Shown here one piece after another: positions 31,112 to 34,646 of a stretch of DNA of 34,646 bases. Source of the stretch: SHZI01 sp964407855 (GTDB lineage Bacteria > Pseudomonadota > Gammaproteobacteria > Steroidobacterales > GCA-2729495). The stretch's first letter is position 1, and each line of letters begins with the position of its first letter. The stretch spans positions 1-34,646 of the forward strand of contig CAYOXI010000024.1 in assembly GCA_964407855.1 (NCBI GenBank), given 5' to 3'. The position numbers were made by a program, and so were the translations under genes. The notes under the pieces are model-generated. The model was not told where the DNA came from. It ran no database searches and worked only from the letters and a program-made list of their open reading frames with translations.

Positions 31112-32475
31112 CAGGCGGCCTCCGCCCGGCCCAGGACGGCCGCCAGTGCCTGCCGGTAGGTCTCGATGTCTTCGGCGGTGCGCAGCTCGGTGGCACAGGC
31201 CAGCAGGCTGTTGCCGAGTTCCGGGAACGCCCGGCTGAGATCGTAGCCGCCGAGGATGCCCCGGGCTGCGAGCGCCTTCAGGACAGGTGCCACAGGCCGG
31301 TCCAGCGTGATCACCGCTTCGTGGAAGTAGGGCCCGAGGGGTGCCCTGATGCCCTTGTTGCCGGTGAGCGCGGCAACCAGGTCCCGGGTATTGGCATGCG
31401 CGGCGGCTGCGACCCGGCGCAGTCCCTCGCTGCCCAGCAGGGACATATAGATGGTTGCCGCAGTCACCATGAGTCCCTGGTTGGTACAGATGTTGGATGT
31501 GGCCTTGGAGCGGCGGATGTGCTGCTCCCGGGCCTGCAGCGTCAGGGTGAAGCCTGGCCTGCCCTCCAGGTCCACGGTGCCGCCGACCAGTCGGCCCGGC
31601 ATCTGCCGGACGATGGCCTGCCGGCAGGTGAGAAAACCGAAATAGGGGCCGCCACCGGCCAGCGGAATGCCGAGTGGCTGTCCCTCGCCACAGGCGATGT
31701 CCGCACCCCGCGCGCCCCACTCGCCCGGCGGCTTGAGCAGCGCCAGGGCCGTAGGATTGCAGGCGGCGATCACGAGCACGCCCCGGGCATGGGCCCAGTC
31801 CGTGAGTTCGTCGACGGGCTCCATCAGGCCGAGGAAGTTCGGCCAGGGGATACAAATCGCGGCAAAATCCTGGCCTTCGAGGTTGGCCAGGGCCGGCAGG
31901 CTGGTGCGCCCGTTTTCCGCGGGCAGCTCGACCAGTTCGAGATTCTGGCCGGCCAGCAGCGCTTCGGCCACCCGCCGCCAGGCGGGATTGAGGTAACGGG
32001 GTACAAGGATGCGGCGCGACCGGGCCTGCCGACTGGCGCGCACGGCCATCAGGCAGGCCTCGGCAAAGGCTGTCGCGCCGTCGTAGAGGGAGGCGTTCGA
32101 GACATCCATTCCGGTGAGACCCGCCATCATCGACTGGAACTCATAGATCAGCTGCAGCGTGCCCTGGCTCGCTTCCGCCTGGTAGGGCGTATAGGCGCTG
32201 TAGAACTCGCCCCGGGTAGCGATCTCCCACACCGCGGCGGGTATATGGTGCTCGTAGGCGCCGGCCCCTAGAAAGCACAGGGTGGACTGGTTGCCGGCTG
32301 CACGCTCGCGCATCAGGCGGGTGATCAGCGCTTCCGGGAGGCCCGCCGGCACGGCAGGCAGCCCCGGCACACGCAGGCCGGCGGGAATCTCGTCAAACAG
32401 CTGGTCGATATCGGCCACGCCGATGGCCTGGAGCATCTCGGCGGTCTCGGCGTCGGTATGGGGAATGAAGGGCAC
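31111..32475 (-). CDS. gcvPA: Glycine dehydrogenase (decarboxylating) subunit 1
   Basis: This 454-residue protein is the N-terminal half of the split P-protein of the glycine cleavage system. It shows the family stretches MPFIPHTDAETAEML at the start, FLGAGAYEHHIPAAVW, FYSAYTPYQAEASQGTLQ and SNASLYDGATAFAEA, and RRSKATSNICTNQGL later. The start is GTG at 32475, 9 bases after the gcvH stop. The split form is found in many deep-branching bacteria; E. coli has one fused chain. The stop overlaps the gcvPB start. Confidence 0.96.
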   Translation of the reverse strand: MPFIPHTDAETAEMLQAIGVADIDQLFDEIPAGLRVPGLPAVPAGLPEALITRLMRERAAGNQSTLCFLGAGAYEHHIPAAVWEIATRGEFYSAYTPYQAEASQGTLQLIYEFQSMMAGLTGMDVSNASLYDGATAFAEACLMAVRASRQARSRRILVPRYLNPAWRRVAEALLAGQNLELVELPAENGRTSLPALANLEGQDFAAICIPWPNFLGLMEPVDELTDWAHARGVLVIAACNPTALALLKPPGEWGARGADIACGEGQPLGIPLAGGGPYFGFLTCRQAIVRQMPGRLVGGTVDLEGRPGFTLTLQAREQHIRRSKATSNICTNQGLMVTAATIYMSLLGSEGLRRVAAAAHANTRDLVAALTGNKGIRAPLGPYFHEAVITLDRPVAPVLKALAARGILGGYDLSRAFPELGNSLLACATELRTAEDIETYRQALAAVLGRAEAA

Positions 32476-32484
32476 CGGCGGTGC

Positions 32485-32877
32485 TCAGCTCTCGACGGCG
32501 AGCAGCGACGCGTAGGCGACCGCATCGAGGAGTGCGGTTACCTCGCCCGCATCCGCAGCCTGCAGCCGCAGGAGCCAGCCCTTGCCGTAGGGATCGGCAT
32601 TAACCAGCTCCGGCTCGGTGGTGAGCGCCGGATTGATGCCGACCACAGACCCGGCAACCGGCGCATAGACGTCGGATGCCGCCTTGGTGGACTCCACCAC
32701 CGCCAGCGCCTCGCCCGACTTCATCGCACGACCCGTGTCCGGCAGTTCCACGTAGACCAGCTCGCCGAGCTGGTGCTGGGCATGGTCCGTGATGCCCATC
32801 GTGAAGGAACCGTCGCTCTCCCGGCGGAGCCACTCGTGGTCCTTCGTGTAGTGCAGGCCGGGGGGCACGTTGCTCAT
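32485..32877 (-). CDS. gcvH: Glycine cleavage system H protein
   Basis: This 130-residue lipoyl-carrier protein shuttles the aminomethyl group between P, T and L proteins. The lipoyl attachment site is Lys65 in AVVESTKAASDVYAP, and the family N-terminus LHYTKDHEWLRRE is present. GGAGAG precedes the ATG at 32877. It lies 43 bases after gcvT and 9 before gcvPA. The L protein (dihydrolipoyl dehydrogenase) is not in the window. Confidence 0.97.
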   Translation of the reverse strand: MSNVPPGLHYTKDHEWLRRESDGSFTMGITDHAQHQLGELVYVELPDTGRAMKSGEALAVVESTKAASDVYAPVAGSVVGINPALTTEPELVNADPYGKGWLLRLQAADAGEVTALLDAVAYASLLAVES

Positions 32878-32920
32878 CGCTGGTCGCTCTCCAAAGGATC
32901 AGTTTTCCGGGCCGCCGCCT

Positions 32921-34006
32921 TCAGTTCACAAGGACGCGGCCATGCCGGACAAACGGCGGGCGCACGATCCGCGCCGCCTTCAATGTCCCGCGAATCTCGA
33001 CCTGACAGGTGCCGTCCGCGGCGACCGGCACCCGGGCGAGGGCGACGGAGCGCTCCATCGTGGGGGAGTAACCGCCGCTGGTGACGACGCCTTCACCGGC
33101 CGGAGTGAGTACCCGCTGGCCGTGTCGCATGATACCCGGATCTTCGAGCAACACGCCGGTCAACTTCTCGGCCAGGCCCGCTGCCAGCTGCTGCTCCAGT
33201 GCGGCACGGCCGTGAAACTGCCGGTCGGGTGGGTCGAAGGCGACGGTCCATGCCAGGCCGGACACCAGCGGTGAAGTGCCGGCGTCCATGTCCTGTCCGT
33301 AAAGATTCAGTGCCGCCTCGAGGCGCAGGGTGTCGCGCGCACCCAGCCCGCAGCGCGCGGCGCCGGCTGCCGCCAGGGCATTCCACAGGGCGAGGCCCGG
33401 CGCGACCGGTAGCACGATCTCGAAGCCATCCTCGCCGGTATAGCCGGTGCGGGCCACAAACAGGTTGTCGCGCTGCAGGGCTGTAAAGGCCTTCAGGTCG
33501 AGGGCGGCCGGGCCTGCCCCGTCGGGGAGCAGCGGCGCCACCAGCGCCCGCGCCGCGGGGCCCTGCACCGCCAGCATCAGCAGGTCATCCCGGTGGCGGA
33601 TCACCACGTCGTCGCGGTCGGCAATGCGCGCCATCCAGGCCAGGTCCCGGGTGCGGGTCGAGGCATTCACGATCACGCGGTACTGGCTGTCAGCCAGGCC
33701 GTAGACGATCAGGTCGTCAACGACCCCGCCACTGTCGTTCAGCATGCAGCTGTACAGCCCGTGGCCAGGATGCTTCAGCCTGTCGATGTTGTTGGCCAGG
33801 AGCCTGCGCAGGAAGCCCGCGCTGTCGGGCCCCACGATGTCGACCACCGTCATGTGGGAGACGTCGAAGATGCCGCAGTGCTGCCGGACAGCGTGGTGCT
33901 CGGCGAGCGCCGATCCGTAGTGCAGGGGCATGTCCCAGCCGCCAAACTCGACTATCCGTGCCCCGGCCGCCACATGCTCGTCGTACAACGGCGTCTTGTA
34001 TCCCAT
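32921..34006 (-). CDS. gcvT: Aminomethyltransferase (glycine cleavage T protein)
   Basis: This 361-residue enzyme transfers the methylene group from aminomethyl-lipoyl-GcvH to tetrahydrofolate, releasing ammonia. It begins MGYKTPLYDEHVAAGARIVEF and contains HCGIFDVSHMTVVDIVG, YTGEDGFEIVLP and LGARDTLRLEAALNLYGQDM, all typical of the family. A strong GGGAGG stands eight bases before the ATG. The upstream ATP-grasp gene ends 40 bases away on the same strand. That gap is too short for a glycine riboswitch and I see none. Confidence 0.96.
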   Translation of the reverse strand: MGYKTPLYDEHVAAGARIVEFGGWDMPLHYGSALAEHHAVRQHCGIFDVSHMTVVDIVGPDSAGFLRRLLANNIDRLKHPGHGLYSCMLNDSGGVVDDLIVYGLADSQYRVIVNASTRTRDLAWMARIADRDDVVIRHRDDLLMLAVQGPAARALVAPLLPDGAGPAALDLKAFTALQRDNLFVARTGYTGEDGFEIVLPVAPGLALWNALAAAGAARCGLGARDTLRLEAALNLYGQDMDAGTSPLVSGLAWTVAFDPPDRQFHGRAALEQQLAAGLAEKLTGVLLEDPGIMRHGQRVLTPAGEGVVTSGGYSPTMERSVALARVPVAADGTCQVEIRGTLKAARIVRPPFVRHGRVLVN

Positions 34007-34046
34007 GGATCGCCTCCCGGCGTATACGCCTGCCCCTGCGCCTGCG

Positions 34047-34646
34047 TCAGTGCAGGCCCGGAACGGCCTGAACCAGGGTGGTCATCGCGAAGGCCACGCG
34101 CTCTTCGACACCCGCCCCGCCGGGTTCCTGCTCCACGCGCGCCAGCCGCGTGGCCAGGCCGCAGCGGTTGGCAATCTGGATGTTGAGTCCTGGCCGGGCA
34201 TTGAGTTCCAGCAGCATGGGCCCCTTGTCCCGGTCCAGCACGATGTCGACCCCGATGTAGCCGAGACCCGTCAGCTCGTAGCAACGGGCCGCAAAACCCA
34301 GCAGGTACTCCCACTGGGGAATCTGCAGGCCGGCGATGGTGGCGCCGGTATCCGGGTGCTCCGTAACCAGGTCGTTGCCGACAACTCCGTGGGTGGTAAG
34401 GCCGGTGGCGAGATCCAGGCCGGCACCCACTGCGCCCTGGTGAAGATTGGCCTTGCCGTGGGATTTCCGCGTCGGCAGGCGAACCATGGCCATTACGGGA
34501 TAGCCACGAAAGATGATCACGCGGATATCGGGCACACCCCGGAAAGCGTGCTCGGCAAAGATCGCGTCAAATTTCACGCAGTACTCGACGAGGGCCACGT
34601 CCCGCAGACCGCCGAGGCTGTACTGGCCGCTGAGGATGTTGGCCAG
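34047..34646 (-). CDS. RimK-like ATP-grasp (alpha-L-glutamate ligase-like) protein, 5' end beyond window
   Basis: Only the C-terminal 199 residues are visible; the frame stays open to the right edge. The metal/ATP-binding ATP-grasp signature is LLELNARPGLNIQIANRCGL near the end, preceded by GYIGVDIVLDRDKGP. The earlier part (VIIFRGYPVMAMVRLPTRKSHGKANLHQGAVGAGLDL) is characteristic of the group of RimK-related alpha-L-glutamate ligase-like proteins, which probably add amino acids to a protein or peptide acceptor. A GTG at 34598 could look like a start, but coding continues upstream (LANILSGQYSLGGLRD). It lies 40 bases upstream of gcvT and may share its transcript. Confidence 0.85.
   Translation of the reverse strand: MANILSGQYSLGGLRDVALVEYCVKFDAIFAEHAFRGVPDIRVIIFRGYPVMAMVRLPTRKSHGKANLHQGAVGAGLDLATGLTTHGVVGNDLVTEHPDTGATIAGLQIPQWEYLLGFAARCYELTGLGYIGVDIVLDRDKGPMLLELNARPGLNIQIANRCGLATRLARVEQEPGGAGVEERVAFAMTTLVQAVPGLH

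Noticed and set aside
34007..34046. Glycine riboswitch before gcvT
   Set aside because: The gap is only 40 bases and shows no aptamer-like pairing; any riboswitch would lie upstream of the ATP-grasp gene, outside the window.

Overview
This is a GC-rich, densely packed chromosomal window. Gene content (CpxRA-like two-component pair, FdxA-type 7Fe ferredoxin, CysI with a DUF934 partner, split gcvPA/gcvPB, homodimeric class II PyrC, EAL and HDOD regulators) suggests a proteobacterium, most likely a deep-branching gammaproteobacterium. This is inference from gene families; there is no rRNA here. I see no insertion sequence, phage, CRISPR array, tRNA or rRNA. No gene-free stretch exceeds about 230 bases; the longest are 6412-6637, 24323-24513, 13289-13473, 1017-1199 and 2760-2927.

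Layout, left to right. 1-5003: the 5' two thirds of an MsbA-like ABC exporter runs off the left edge. A tiny membrane protein follows, then a strong bidirectional hairpin terminator. A leftward pair, fdxA plus an unrecognised 8-helix membrane protein, is divergent from a rightward response regulator/histidine kinase pair. The divergent region carries 11-nt-spaced direct repeats. 5008-6411: a nucleotide-transporter-like membrane protein. 6638-9115: DUF2849-cysI-DUF934 assimilatory sulfite (or nitrite) reductase operon. 9140-10072: HxlR regulator divergent from an exported cytochrome P460-like protein. 10114-13288: leftward gnd-zwf-pgl, the full oxidative pentose phosphate branch. 13474-16632: a GloC-like metallo-hydrolase, then a membrane-bound EAL phosphodiesterase with a dead GGDEF domain.

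16581-20842: leftward operon of a DUF2779 nuclease (Cas4/RecB-like nuclease plus DEDD exonuclease), an aldo/keto reductase, a hemerythrin-like helical protein and an exported bactofilin-like beta-helix/membrane protein. 20880-22097: rightward DUF423 membrane protein and an NAD(P)-binding protein with a lipoprotein signal. 22098-24322: a ParE-like gene remnant, then leftward pyrC and tsaC/sua5. 24514-25764: an EAL-HDOD signalling protein.

25870-34646: a tightly coupled leftward cluster. It runs from an ATP-grasp glutamate-ligase-like gene (cut by the right edge) through gcvT, gcvH, gcvPA and gcvPB (glycine cleavage) to a PfkB-family kinase and a 940-residue HtrA-type protease. The protease has an intact first protease half and a catalytically dead second half, the architecture of yeast Nma111.

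The most unusual items are the Nma111-like protease coupled to the glycine-cleavage/kinase cluster, the DUF2779 nuclease operon with an exported bactofilin-like protein, and the fdxA/8-TM pair with its divergent two-component system.
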